Source of the DNA: Uloborus plumipes
Taxonomy: Eukaryota > Arthropoda > Arachnida > Araneae > Uloboridae
Assembly (NCBI GenBank): GCA_038373865.1
Contig: JAXGGA010003394.1
Coordinates: forward strand, 39,525 to 103,524
Direction: 5' to 3'
DNA: 64,000 nucleotides
Positions 1 to 57,262 of the stretch are shown piece after piece. The translations under genes and the position numbers were made by a program. The notes beneath the pieces are model-generated. The model had not been told where the DNA came from. It did not search any database and saw only the letters and a program-made list of their open reading frames with translations. Within the stretch, counting starts at the first letter, position 1. Each line of letters opens with the position of its first letter.

Positions 1-2001
1 GTCTAGAAATTTGAAATCAGAAAATTTGAAACTTCCAAAAGCAAAACCTGGGCAACTTTCACGTTGTTCCCAACTTACTTGACTTAAGTATTCATTAAAT
101 GGTTAAATGTGAGAAATTATTAAGTTTTGGATTTTTACTTGCTTTTGATTGCTCTCGGTGTGTTACACGAAAAATGAAATAGGTATGGGTCTAGTGATCC
201 CTACAGGTCTTCGTTCTAGACATCTAGTCTTTAAAGAACTTTGGGCTCTAAAACGTAAGTCGGTTTACCTGTGAAAATCTGATGATCTACCCGCCTCAGG
301 CCTGACAGCTGGTTGCTTTTGTCACGAATGTCAATCGCATATGACTTGAGCAACAGTGGTGACATTTTTGTAGAATTATACGATAAACAGCAGCTTGTAT
401 TTTGCTTGTTTTATCTTTAGTTTTCCAATCCAAATTTCTGTTTTATTTTATTTATTTATTTTGATCGCAAAAATCTGCTGCCTTCGTTTTGGGCTATAAA
501 GCCAATTAAATTTACTCTATCAACATTGGAATAATTTTCTTGTGATAGGATTTTGTGTCAATATTTTGCCAGAAAAGAGATCAAAGCGTAAAATTTTCAA
601 TTTTTTTGGAAAAATGGCCCTTTTAAAATCTGATACCTCAAAAACCATTTGTTGTAATTTATGTAATTTGATCTTTAGTTGTTAAAAAGCCATTGTTGGT
701 TGATATCAATAAACTTATTGGCCGGGTTATATGGAGAGACCTGAAAAAAAAAGTTCGAAAGTTTTGTAAAGTTTTCTGTGTTACCCAGCGAGCCCGATTT
801 TTTCGAAACTGCAAACTTGTCTTCACACTGATCCGAATAACAAATTTAAAAAATTTAACTACATCTTTGCTTCGCAATTTCAGCCTCTTTTTCGCGTATT
901 TTGACTGAACTATTTTAAATTTGAAGCATAACAAAGCAAAAAAAGTAAACCTAACGAAAATTGATAATTTTCCTAAAGCATAAATTGCTACTTACATTCA
1001 ATTCAAACAAACGTTGCTTAACCTTTAACTGTCTGGTAAAGTGATTTTTTTCGCAATTTAAATTCTGTGTATTAGTTGGGATACATATGATCCCAATATT
1101 ATGTTTCTCGTGCACTTGATCACATTTGGCAAATTATAGTAGAACAATTTCTTATGATTTTGAAGTATTTATTGCATAAATAGAACTGAAACAGTACCAT
1201 AAAGGTGAAAGTACATATATACTCATATAAAGCCATTTCTGTAAACAGTACAAAATATTTGAATGAGAAAGTCTAAGTCAAATGTAGGAAACCCCACCTC
1301 TCCAGTAAAATAACGCTTTTTCCATGTAAAAAGACGGTGTCTGACCGGCGATATTCATCTATTTCATAATCCACTAATTTACTGGTATCTTCTCCAGAAA
1401 TGTCGTTACATTTTAGATTCTTTGTACCGACAAAAAAAAAGGTGATCAGATAAAACATAAACCACGAAGAAGGACATTTTTGAAAATATAAATGGCTACT
1501 TTTCCCGAAATATAAGTTGCTACGAAACTTCGAATGTGCACTTTTGTTTCTGAATCCCTTTTGCTCGATGACTTTTTTTCTGCTTTAGCAACTTTGAATT
1601 TTGCCATCGGCTTCTATTATGGGGCACCATATACCACTTCTGATGATTGCATCATCCCTCATGGTTGATGCTTTGCCAACCGCCATAAAAATCATTCGCC
1701 TAAACTCATGCCATCGGAAAAACAAAACCTTTTCATTCCTCCCAAAAGCGCGATAGACAGATATGTGTCCAATAAATGCACGCTGAACATGGATGGGGCG
1801 GATGCAAAGGGTCCTTCGGAACAAGGCTTCCGAAGTCTCATTATGAATGAAAAAGAGTCGACAAAATCATCGTGCAGGGGCTGTTGTCAGGTGGGGCTGC
1901 GGGGCGCATTTGTCTGAGAGCCCTTTCGCCGCTCCAATCGACTTTGGCACACTGCTGATGGGGAGACTAAGAGTTAGGGACCGCATCCATATTGAGGTTT
2001 G
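1..2001. other. Intronic/upstream sequence; includes an unexplained GC-richer patch (about 1590-2000)
   Basis: There is no PDZ- or WW-coding exon that I can recognise. From about 1590 to 2000 the base composition rises in GC and short open frames appear on both strands (minus 1824-1585, plus 1708-1917). None matches a family I know. It may be the remnant of a gene or transposon. Confidence 0.35.
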
Positions 2002-2009
2002 GTCTAGGA

Positions 2010-2729
2010 CAACGGTTCCCAACCTTTTTTCCCTTGCGAACCCTTTCTAAAATCTGAACGAAGTAGAAGACGAACCCCTTATTCCCTAAGTACTAAGTAA
2101 TACGCACCCCCCCTCCACACACAAACACACAGAATACAATATAGAATTTTTTGGGGGGTCTGAGAAGCAATAGTGCATAACATGAACAAAAATAATTTCA
2201 AAACATGAAGTACAAACATTGCTACAAGCCAAAATGGTAGCTAGAAAATAATTGAAATACGAATTCAACGAAACAAATCCTTGTGTGAGGCTTAGTTAAA
2301 TATGGAAAAAAATCATAATGGGATAATTGTAAAACAAAGAATTTCAAAGTTTGGCTCAAATACCTAACAGCTTCAGTCTAACTTTAGTTACAGCATTTAA
2401 CTGTGGTAAAAATCCGTTTTCCCATAGAAACAGTATTCGAATGGGCAATAAAATTCAAATTTTAATGTATTTTCTGATGCAACATTTATTTACTACACTG
2501 AATCAGAAATCAATTTCAAAGTAATTTTAAAAAAAATACCTTTTAGAGAAATTTTCTTAGATTAACTGTATGATCTTTTTTCCACTAAAATTAAATGAAG
2601 AAAAACCGATTGAACTTGAAATTATCAAATAAACATGCTGAAATTTCGACATTACAATATTTTCACGAACCCACTTAGTATATCTCGAGAACTCCTGCGG
2701 GTTCATAAACCACCAGTCAGGAACCGATA
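2010..2729. mobile_element. Degenerate hAT-like non-autonomous element
   Basis: The left end CAACGGTTCCCAACC and the right end (as reverse complement TATCGGTTCCTGACT) share CGGTTCC, the usual start of many hAT families. Flanking 8-mers GTCTAGGA (2002-2009) and GTCTAAGT (2730-2737) match at 6 of 8 positions and look like a decayed hAT target duplication. No transposase frame is visible. Confidence 0.5.
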
Positions 2730-2737
2730 GTCTAAGT

Positions 2738-3702
2738 AATTCTCCTGTCGCAGTTGTAAAGTCAGGGCAACAACTTTGGGGAATGTGTTTTAGATTTCTT
2801 GGAACACGGTTGATTATCTAATAAATGAGTCTGACTTGATGAATTTATTATCTCATGAGCATTGGTATAGCCGTAATCATTCACAAAGGGGCTGTATGAA
2901 CTTGCTTATCCAGGGAAAAAACTGAAACATGGCTCTTACGTACATCAGGGCACTAAATCTGATGGTGAGGGTCTGATTTTTCTCAACTGGTCCGAAATAT
3001 GCGCTATTGAAATACAGCATACAATCATAATGGTACATTTCAACGTCTTAAGTCTCGGTAATTATCTTTGCAACAATTTTGACGGTAGTTTGAGACTACC
3101 GTCAAAATTGTTGACTGTAGTTCCAAACTACCGACTACTCGGTAAAACTCGGGAAACTGACTACTCGGTAAATGTTTCCGGTAGTCATTAGTCATGCTCT
3201 TAAACAGCTTATTAGTTTTCAATTCCGGCATTAAATTCAGTGTCCATATTTGAAGAAGTCCCAATTTAGTTCTAATGTTTAAAAGTGCCCATGAAGCTGA
3301 TTTTTTTTAAAGTTGCGAAATTGAATTTTAACGTCATTGTTCATTAAATGACTTTCTATAAAACAATCAGAACGTGGCAGAAAAAACCGTGAAGCATGAT
3401 TACAATAAGACTCCATTCTTTCCAATTCCAATCTCTATTTTATTATGAAATGAAATAACATGAGAAAAATGCAAAACATACACTTCCAATTCAGTCAATT
3501 CTTCATTTTCGAACAATTTTATGATTTTTAGAACTATTGTTAATTCTGAACTTTAAAAAGTGGAGCGGCAAAGCCCGTTTCCTTTTAAAATTAAAGGACC
3601 CTTGCCCCGTACGAGCCGCCTGTCTTATATAGAACTAAATCTTACCTCTCTCATTCTTAACTTCCTATCTTACAAAAACCGCTTCTCTAATATATTAGGA
3701 AC
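2738..3702. other. Intergenic/intronic sequence with a small perfect hairpin and a repeat fragment
   Basis: It holds the hairpin at 3071-3113, further small mirror motifs (CCGACTACTCGGTAAA around 3131), and at about 3555-3640 a fragment of the repeat seen at 29672-30116 in the opposite orientation (GTACGAGCCGCCT). No exon is seen. Confidence 0.4.
3071..3113. repeat. Perfect 19-bp stem hairpin
   Basis: CAACAATTTTGACGGTAGT (3071-3089), a 5-base loop, and its exact reverse complement (3095-3113). It is probably the core of a small foldback MITE. Confidence 0.8.
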
Positions 3703-4214
3703 CAAACCCATTTAAGCCCAGTAGCCTAAAAATGGGACGCTCGTTTGCGTCTGCATGCAAAAACCTGTAATGGGTATATCATTTTACTAAATCTGTTTTT
3801 CACAAGTTAAATAGTCCTTCTTGAGAAAACCAGATAGAACCTCTAGTTGGACATCAGAGTTTATTGACAGCTATTTTTAGACAAATCAGTCAAACAACGA
3901 TCCACCATGGGTAGAAACATAAAGTAAGATTTTTTTGAGAACTTATTTTTCATAAACTTAAACTATTTTAAATGGTTTTCTTAAAATTGATCACAGATGC
4001 CTTCTGTAATGTTACTTTGCAAAAGTAAAGTCAAATAAGCTATTTTGCTCACATATCTGCCCAGTGTCCCATAAACAGGACGTTAAATAACAATAAAAAT
4101 GGCAACGGCGATCTATTTTACGCCTAAAATATATGTAAAGCATTCCAAGTAAGAATTTTAAGCAGATAAAAATTGAAAAAAATTGTTAAAAAAACTTGGC
4201 CATAAATGGGTTAA
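3703..4214. mobile_element. TTAA-type (piggyBac-like) MITE, family A, copy 1
   Basis: About 510 bp starting AACCCATTTAAGCCCA and ending GGCCATAAATGGGTTAA. It is closely similar along its length to 29132-29657. The right end keeps TTAA and the left end is mutated (CAAA). Terminal inverted repeats plus TTAA indicate a piggyBac-like non-autonomous element. Confidence 0.7.
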
Positions 4215-49939
<45,725 letters not shown>

Positions 49940-52900
49940 GATTCAGTCTAAGTCATATTTTCTTCTAGCTGAGCTACTTTAATAACGGCATCACTTTTGG
50001 GGACAATAACTGTTCCCTGTATGCAAATTATGAATATTGTACAGACCTCAACTTGTTTAAGAGCTGTGTGTATGTCTTGCTTGTAGTACGAAAGTTAGGT
50101 GTGTGTATTATTGAAACGTTTAAAAATATTTTCCTACTTTGACTGAAGAACCTCAAAAAAAAAAATCTATTTCTATTAAAATTGACAAGAGGGTCAAAAT
50201 ATACCACTCCATGTTTTAAATTATGTTGGTACTTTTGATCACAAACAAAATGCTTTTAGTATTATTAAGTAAAAGCACTGCAATTTTAAAACATTGAATT
50301 AAATAACGAGCTTTTACTTCCCTTGATACATTGAATCAGAGAAATAACACAACTTCCACGAAGTTCTCAACTCTTTGAATACGCGAAATTTGAAATGTAA
50401 ACAGTTAAACACACAGATCAATAGTACAGTGTAACTCTGATAAGATAAAGCATGACCTTGAAAATGTTTCGTTCTTTTTTCGGGGGGAGGGACTTGTACT
50501 GTAATAGGAAGAGGTGATTAGAGTTGAGGCGAGTTGGATCACATTCTTAGTAAAACTACAAAAGGTGCTCCCACTCATCTGTTCTAATAACACTTCCTCT
50601 TTACATTGAACTCCCAAAAAGAAATTATTCTCAAGGTCATGCTTCATCGCAGCAGACCCATATTATACCTTTAAAAAATCTAAATATTTTATGCACACAA
50701 AGTAATTTTAAAGAAATTCATTTTGAACTCAAAAATGTTTAAACTTACATACATACTTTTCAGGTCAGTAAAAATAAGCATTGTATGCCATTATTTTGTG
50801 GCCTTGATCTTCATGATGGAGCTATTTTATATATATATATCAGTAATTGGATAATTACAAGGTCCACAAATGTTTCAAGTAACTAATTAATTCTTAACTC
50901 TTCTTTGTAAAATTTGTAGCACAGTATTGAATGAGTAAACTTATCTTCAATTAATGCATGAAACATGGTAAATACATAGAATCTTCTATAGATGAAAATT
51001 ACTTATTTCATAGAGTGCAATATTTTCATTAGTTTTTAATGTTTTTTTAAATAAGTAGTAATTTTAGAAGTTGTATGTTTTGGCACGTAAGACTTTCATA
51101 TCATCAAAATCAGCATGATTTGATTGTTTTTAAATAGCAATTTATAAAAATAAGTGTTCCTTTCTGGTTAGTAATGCATTAATTTAATTTTTAAAATGTA
51201 CAATTTTATGGATCTTTTTTTGTAAAACTCACAATGTATAGTTGGCAGGTTGATGAACCAATCATTTTCATTAATTTTGATCTTGTGCTTCAATTTTAAA
51301 CAAAACATTAATAAAGAAACTGAATGGTACATAACCTATCAGTTTAATGTTAAAGAATCCAGCTATTCTGACTTGAGGAGCTATTGAAAGTTGTTTAACG
51401 CTTGATATTTTAACAGATTTCATAAAGACTTTGTCTAGGTTCAAAGAAAAATAAGTTTGAAGTTAAAACTTCATATAACTGACATCAAAAAACTTTATAT
51501 TTCTGAAATTAATCGAATAATTTTTACATTTGAAATTTTTTTCATAGTTGACTTTGAGAGGGAGTAGGGCACTCGTTTGAAAGTTTCCAAAGCGTATAAT
51601 TATGAAGTTAAAAAGAAAGTTTCAAAAATTTTATTAAACACTCATTTCATTGAGAACTGTCCCTTGCAATGAAGCGGAGTTGAAAGAGGACACTTCTTCA
51701 CTAGGGGTGAGGATTGATTAATAGCAGACTACTTAAGCTGAGATACTGGCTAGTGATAAATTTTGCATTTGACAAGGATTAACAATCTATCCTATGGTTA
51801 TTTTAAAGGATAAAATATATTTTGAGAAATACAAGGTGTTTAAAATTAAAATAACCTTATTTTTGCCCTGGAGGTAACCGCCCCATGTAACCCGGAGGAG
51901 GACCGCCCTGGAGGTAAAAAAAATTAAACCAGTATTTTCTTATAGCATAGCTCTTTTTCTCTTTGTCTATATAAGACATATAACAAGTTTCAGTAGCATA
52001 CATTTATTAAAACTAAATGGGGTAAACTTTAAATGAAGATTATGATAAGGAACGATCAGGTGTAGCCTGCAAACTGTAAACTATATTATACTAAACATAA
52101 CTGTATTGTATAATATATTCATTTTAATATGTTAACATGTATTGAAGTGCATTTCTTGAAACAGAAATTAGATTTGTTTGACTACTGTACACGTGCTGCT
52201 CTTGAAATCTGTACACATTTAATCTATTTTAAAAATAACCTTTGCTTTGTACCAAAGAAAATACCTATATATTTATATCTCACCAAGCGTCTGACTTGGT
52301 CATATGAAGCAGATTTTAGTTTTCCTGCATTTGCTTTGCTAAATTTGCCACTTTTCAGCAAATTAACAGAATTTCTGACATTTATCTATTTTTGTTAAGG
52401 AAAAATATAATTCCATTTTTGAGTCACTAAAAATACAAAGTTTGTTTTTCATTGAAGAGTTTTTCTTTTTTAATCTATTTAATTTACAGGGGAAAATAAA
52501 GCAGACTCAGAAAAATAACCTTTGAAAATATAGGCAAAACACGAGAATCAATAAAACTTACAAGTGGAAAAGAATGCCTAAGCACAGGTAGTGCAAATGC
52601 TCTATATTTATCAAGCCCATACATATAGGTCAGTATTTATGTAATAAAATTAGAAACGCGATATGAAAACTGAAAGATTTTATTGTGATTTAGCAATTTT
52701 GAAAAACATACCAGATGCTGTAAATATCACCACTTTAATGGGGAATAGCCTTAAAAGTAATGAGGTAAGTCAATGTTTTGTACAATGTTATAACTAGGAC
52801 ATTAGTGCATTGTGAAAATATAAATGAATATTTGTTGATGTAAGAAGGAAATTTACGGTCATTTTAGTGTGATTCTGTGTTGATTAAAAACATGTACAAG

Positions 52901-52966
52901 AAAATTTTTAATCTGGAATGTAAAGAATATGAATTTGTGACTTTAAATAAATTTTTAAATGTGTGT
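49940..52966 (+). other. Probable 3' UTR of the FRMPD gene
   Basis: This AT-rich stretch after the stop codon carries no transposon that I recognise, unlike the introns. Candidate polyadenylation signals AATAAA occur at 51310, 52495 and 52946. The last has a GTGTGT run about 10 bp downstream and is the best placed. A small Gly/Pro-coding patch on the opposite strand (51857-51907) lies inside it. The true end cannot be fixed without RNA data. Confidence 0.4.
51857..51907 (-). CDS. Candidate Gly/Pro-rich mini exon on the minus strand (unassigned)
   Basis: Minus strand: a T-rich tract and acctccag acceptor precede 17 codons reading GGPPPGYMGRLPPGQK then TAA at 51859-51857. The 51 bp are strongly GC-rich in an AT-rich surrounding. 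Its phase (0) would also fit as an alternative last exon of the ZFAND2B-like gene. A 13-bp direct repeat, GCCCTGGAGGTAA (51865-51877, 51905-51917), overlaps it, so a short repeat is the alternative explanation. Confidence 0.25.
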   Translation of the reverse strand, partial: GGPPPGYMGRLPPGQK

Positions 52967-53614
52967 AAAAGACTTAGAATTAATGAATAATGAAATACAT
53001 GAAAGATGCAATTTTTTTTAAGTTTTACTATTGGGGGGAGGGAGGAATGCAGAAGTGAGGTAAATGATTCAGTTTGAAGCAGTTAAAAAAGAATATTTTT
53101 TGCTCTTATTTTGCTATAGTTTTATATTTAATGTGTTTAATATTACACATGCATGCTAAAATTTTCTCTGAGAATATGGAAATAATGGAATTGAATAAAC
53201 TCTAAGCATATTTTTGAATAAATCGTTAGTTCAAATATAAAAGAAATATTTAGTAAGTTTGTCACAAAAACAATCATAAATAGCAGACTGGCATTTGTGT
53301 TATTTCATCAGAATCTTTAACATGACACAAATATTATATGAATAGTATTTTTTAAACATTTAATACTTGTTAAATTAAAAAGCTTTTTATCATAATTGGA
53401 AAAAGTGATAGAATTTAATTAGCATAATAAAACATCAATATTTCAAAAAGAAAAATAACAAAGGATAACTTTGAATACTATTTCAAACAATGAGGAGCAA
53501 AACTTCTAACTTACAATATTCCAAATCTGTAAGTTGTTTTTCTTCCCAATATACACCAACTTTGTCGTATCAAAACAATTCAAAGTGTAATCAATAACTT
53601 ACGATAACTGGAGT

Positions 53615-53779
53615 TAAAGTATCTAATAAATATCTTTATTGCCATATACATATACATAAGAAAAGCATTTGTACAAATTTGCGAAGATAAAATATGAAAT
53701 TGAATAATGAAGAGGTGTTGCACAAGCAATTACTAAGACTGTAAAGTTTCCTCGTGAGACAACTTTCTTAAGACTTTAG
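53615..53779 (-). other. 3' UTR and poly(A) signal of the ZFAND2B-like gene
   Basis: Reading the minus strand downstream of the TAG at 53780, about 140 bases of non-coding sequence lead to a consensus AATAAA at 53640-53635, within GGCAATAAAGATATTT. A short UTR with a canonical signal supports 53780-53821 as a genuine terminal exon. Confidence 0.55.
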
Positions 53780-56295
53780 CTAAGACAAAGAACAGTTCTT
53801 GTCCCTACTGCTGCTCTGGGCCTAGAGTTAAAAAAGACCGTACTAACTTAATATTTTAATTGCTATAACATTTCAAATAAAATGACATTTTCTAGCAGAT
53901 GGATTTTTTGAACACTTTTCTAATATGTTGGTGACTGAATTTTTGATAATATATTGAATGTTGGAGGAAGATTTATGAATGCAGATCTCTCAAACATTCA
54001 ATAAAATAGGCAGAGCAAAAACCAAACAATTGTTTCAGATTAAATAGTTGCTCTTTTTCCTCTTTACAAAAATTTTTAATTTTGAAATTTTAGAAAACAA
54101 GACTCTAAAAGAAAATAATTAACCTCAATAATAAACTAAATTCAAAATAACTTTCTAGTATAGTAAATGCATCTATCTATTCTATGGCTGTATTTAAGCC
54201 TGACACACAATTATTTGTTTTTTAAGTCTTGTGTTATTGATATGTGAGCAATTTTTTTTTTTATTTAATATCTTCACTTACCACTGGAGACGTTCATTAA
54301 AAAAATTTATTAATTTTCTAGTTTTTTCAATGCTTTTCTTTAAGTATTTAAAAAAAAAATACTAATACTTAGTTCCAATAGTGGCAAATACTTGCCATAC
54401 AGTATCCTTTGAGCGTGTCAAACACTTTGACACTTATGACTAAGGATTCTAATTATTTATTTTTAGAAAACTATTAAAATAAATGATTAAATTAACAAAA
54501 TTTGTATAATAAACAGCCCTGAGGTAAATAAAGCCATTAGCCCACATCAATAACAATTTATGTCGCAACTTTAAGCTTTATTGGACCTACAGATTATTTC
54601 CTTTTTTTTTTTTTTTGAAAGAAAAAGCACTGATAAAATTAACAAATTTTGTTTAATGAACAGCCCTAGAGGCAACTGAAGATATTAACTCAGATTTTTT
54701 TTTTCACCCATACTAACAATAGCATAGGGCAACTTTTCCAGAAAATAAACAAAGAATGAAGAAACAAATCATAACCTAGCAAAAAGCAACCCTGTTTCTT
54801 GTTCAGTTGCAGGTGGGAAATTATTTTCTTTATTTGTTGAGAATAAAGTAAATGGTATGTTTAGAACTCCCTTTGATTAAACTACTGTTGTAAGGTCGAA
54901 TCAGATATTTGAATGTTTTGGTATTTGCTTTTGAATTGCAATACTCAAAGGCCTTATATTGATGATCAATGGTGTTTTAATCCAGAATGTTATATCTTCA
55001 CATGATAAGCATTTAGAAAACGCAGATCCGAAGCATCCCTCAAGCATTAATTTTATAGATTTTAAAAATCGGGACAATTCCACTTTAACAAAAAACATCA
55101 ACTGTTGCATAAAACAACATGCAAAGACTCCAAATTTGTTAGATCCCTGTTTCATTCATGAGTTTCATGTTAATGAACTTTATGATGCACACAAACTACA
55201 AAATGCAATTAGTTATTCATCATGAGTTTCATGTTAATGAACTTTATGATGCACACAAACTACAAAATGCAATTGAATTTTAATGATTTCCAAAAACAGT
55301 ATTTGATTTTTTAGCTCTATACCGAACATATTTTACGAGATATGTCTGTTATAGAAAAAACAATATTATTTAAATATTTTTTTCTGGAAATCTTCAAAGT
55401 TTAACTACATTATAGAAGTACAGACTTGGTTCTTCATCAAGTTTTTGAAACAAAAATTTAACATTTCTAGACTTTGTAAGCTGTTTTGTGAAAAGCTGAT
55501 ACATCTGTTACCGTGGATATGCTATCATCAATTCGAATTAACCCATTAATGCCTAGCGTCCCTTTTTAGGGACGGTCCAAAAAAGGGCCTGAATTTTCCC
55601 AAAATGAACATTTCAACCAAATAATAGTGTTCAATTAGTACCATGGTATTGTTTTAATTCGTTCAAAACAGATTGCAGCACATAACCATTGTAAAATGTG
55701 TTTTGTAACATTTTTAATATGATCTTTATCAAAAATGACATTGTTCACAATCTCAAGAAGAAAAGCTAAGTTTTAAAAGTTATTCCCAACTTCCCAGTTT
55801 ATGTTAATTGCTGATTTTATTTCTTCTTATAAAATGTCTTTTGAAATATTATATCGTAATCAGAAACAAAATTTAGTAAAAAAAGTATGTACCCTCTGGG
55901 GTCTATCGTAACTTTCAAGGGACGATTTTTCTTTCCTTAATAAAACAATTATTTTTACATAATAGTTTTTTTTATTATTTTTCCTGTCCATTAAACACTG
56001 TTTGTAACCAGTATACAAAATATCTTTGGAAAAAAAATGTCACGCATTAATGGGTTAAAAATAGAAAGCAATTTCGCAGAACCCTTTTGTGATCATCATG
56101 CATGTAACTCAGGGGTTTAACGGGAACAACATTTAAGAGAATGCTGCCTAAGAAGATTCATTTGACACGTTTCGCTGAATTTTTCTAAATATATTAGGAA
56201 AAGTAAAAAATATTACCTGATTAGTTCTTACTCTATCAACGTCACAGTTTGCCAAAGCTTGAGCCAAAAGCCTGTCTTCTTCCTCTTGAACATTT
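53780..56295 (-). CDS. ZFAND2B: 3' end of a ZFAND2B/AIRAPL-like AN1 zinc-finger protein (two exons; 5' part outside or unseen)
   Basis: On the minus strand, exon 56217-56295 (acceptor ttttcag, donor CAG|gtaata) encodes VQEEEDRLLAQALANC, a ubiquitin-interacting motif with Cys at the usual Ser position. It ends in phase 0 and joins exon 53780-53821 (acceptor taactctag), which reads AQSSSRDKNCSLS then TAG. The CSLS end is a CaaX prenylation box. A UIM directly followed by a short Ser-rich spacer and a CaaX tail is the layout of ZFAND2B/AIRAPL, a membrane-anchored proteasome-associated ubiquitin-binding protein. The AN1 fingers and first UIM are not visible up to 64000, so the next intron may exceed 7.7 kb. 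It is convergent with the FRMPD gene. Confidence 0.68.
53822..55537. other. Intron of the ZFAND2B-like gene, first part
   Basis: AT-rich and transposon-poor. It contains the 64-bp tandem duplication at 55157-55274 and an open frame of 88 codons (54959-55225, plus strand) that has no recognisable domain. Confidence 0.4.
55157..55274. repeat. 64-bp tandem duplication
   Basis: CATGAGTTTCATGTTAATGA and the following sequence through ACAAAATGCAATT occur at 55157 and again at 55221 with no visible mismatch over 54 bp. Near-identity indicates a recent duplication. Confidence 0.9.
55538..56058. mobile_element. TTAA-type (piggyBac-like) MITE, family B, copy 2
   Basis: 521 bp bounded by TTAACCCATTAATGCCTAGC and CACGCATTAATGGGTTAA, with exact TTAA at both ends. 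Same family as 20075-20594, better preserved at the left end. Lies in the last intron of the ZFAND2B-like gene. Confidence 0.82.
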
Positions 56296-57254
56296 CTGAA
56301 AATTTTAAACATACTGGATTAATTATAAACATATTGTAATATCCATACATATTATAACATACTGTAATAAGTACTGTAATTCTAAACATAACATGAGAAC
56401 GAACGTTTATCGAACACATTATCAATGCAACTCATACAGTTACACCACGTTACGACAAACTCCAAAGGATCACAACTTTTGTTCATTGTAATGGAATTCA
56501 GCTAGTTACATTTAGTCTGCTTTATTTATTACCAAACAAGTTACCCGCAAGCCCATTGTTGTTGCAGTCACTTTCAGTGGTTATTTTTTACTGAATACAA
56601 AATAAGGCAAATATAACACTTCATCATAAGTTTACCAAACACCAGCCCAATAATTCAACCCCTCAGCAATCTTATTAGTTTCAAGAAATCAGTAATAAAA
56701 GTGACCTTTTGAAAAATTGTATTTAAACAATCAATAAAAAGACAGTAAAAACGACAACTAATTATAGGCACAAATTCATCTTATGGACATTTTAGTGTTT
56801 TGTTTCTTGCATTAACAAGGACTTTTTTTTTACTAGTTCTTGAAGTTTTAGATTATATGTCTGAGTGATTCATCATTTTGAAAAGTTCTTAAAAAACTCA
56901 AGAAAATGTTTTCTAAAGACATGTTACAGCAAATTTTAATTTTAAAAGCAGCCCCAGAGTTACATATAAAACAGACAAAATAATTGATCAAGAACTGCAA
57001 GGTGGTTAACTGTCTGGTTATGAATAAGATTGGAATCACTTCTAAATATTTCATTGATATAGAGAATGTTTGAAAAATACAGTTGAAGAAATTAGTTCTG
57101 CTTACATTTTCTACAAATCTACCCTTTTAGCAGGTCATTAATTAAATTCATAATAAATGATAACAGCTAAATTGAAAACATTTTTCTCAGAAGTCTAATA
57201 CGTATAATGCACAAATTCCAATGTCTATAAAACAAAAACACTATAACTTGAAGC
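56296..57254. other. Upstream intron of the ZFAND2B-like gene, nothing else recognised
   Basis: AT-rich. I searched the minus strand for a first UIM or AN1 finger exon and found none. Confidence 0.4.
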
Positions 57255-57262
57255 ACTAGCGC

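Noticed and set aside
1708..1917. Frame containing GPSEQG, superficially like the PDZ GPSEGK motif
   Set aside because: The surrounding residues do not match a PDZ domain and there is no suitable splice site. The true GPSEGK exon is at 6503.
54959..55225. 88-codon plus-strand frame with plausible composition
   Set aside because: It runs into a tandem duplication, lies in the intron of the opposite-strand gene, and has no similarity I can name.
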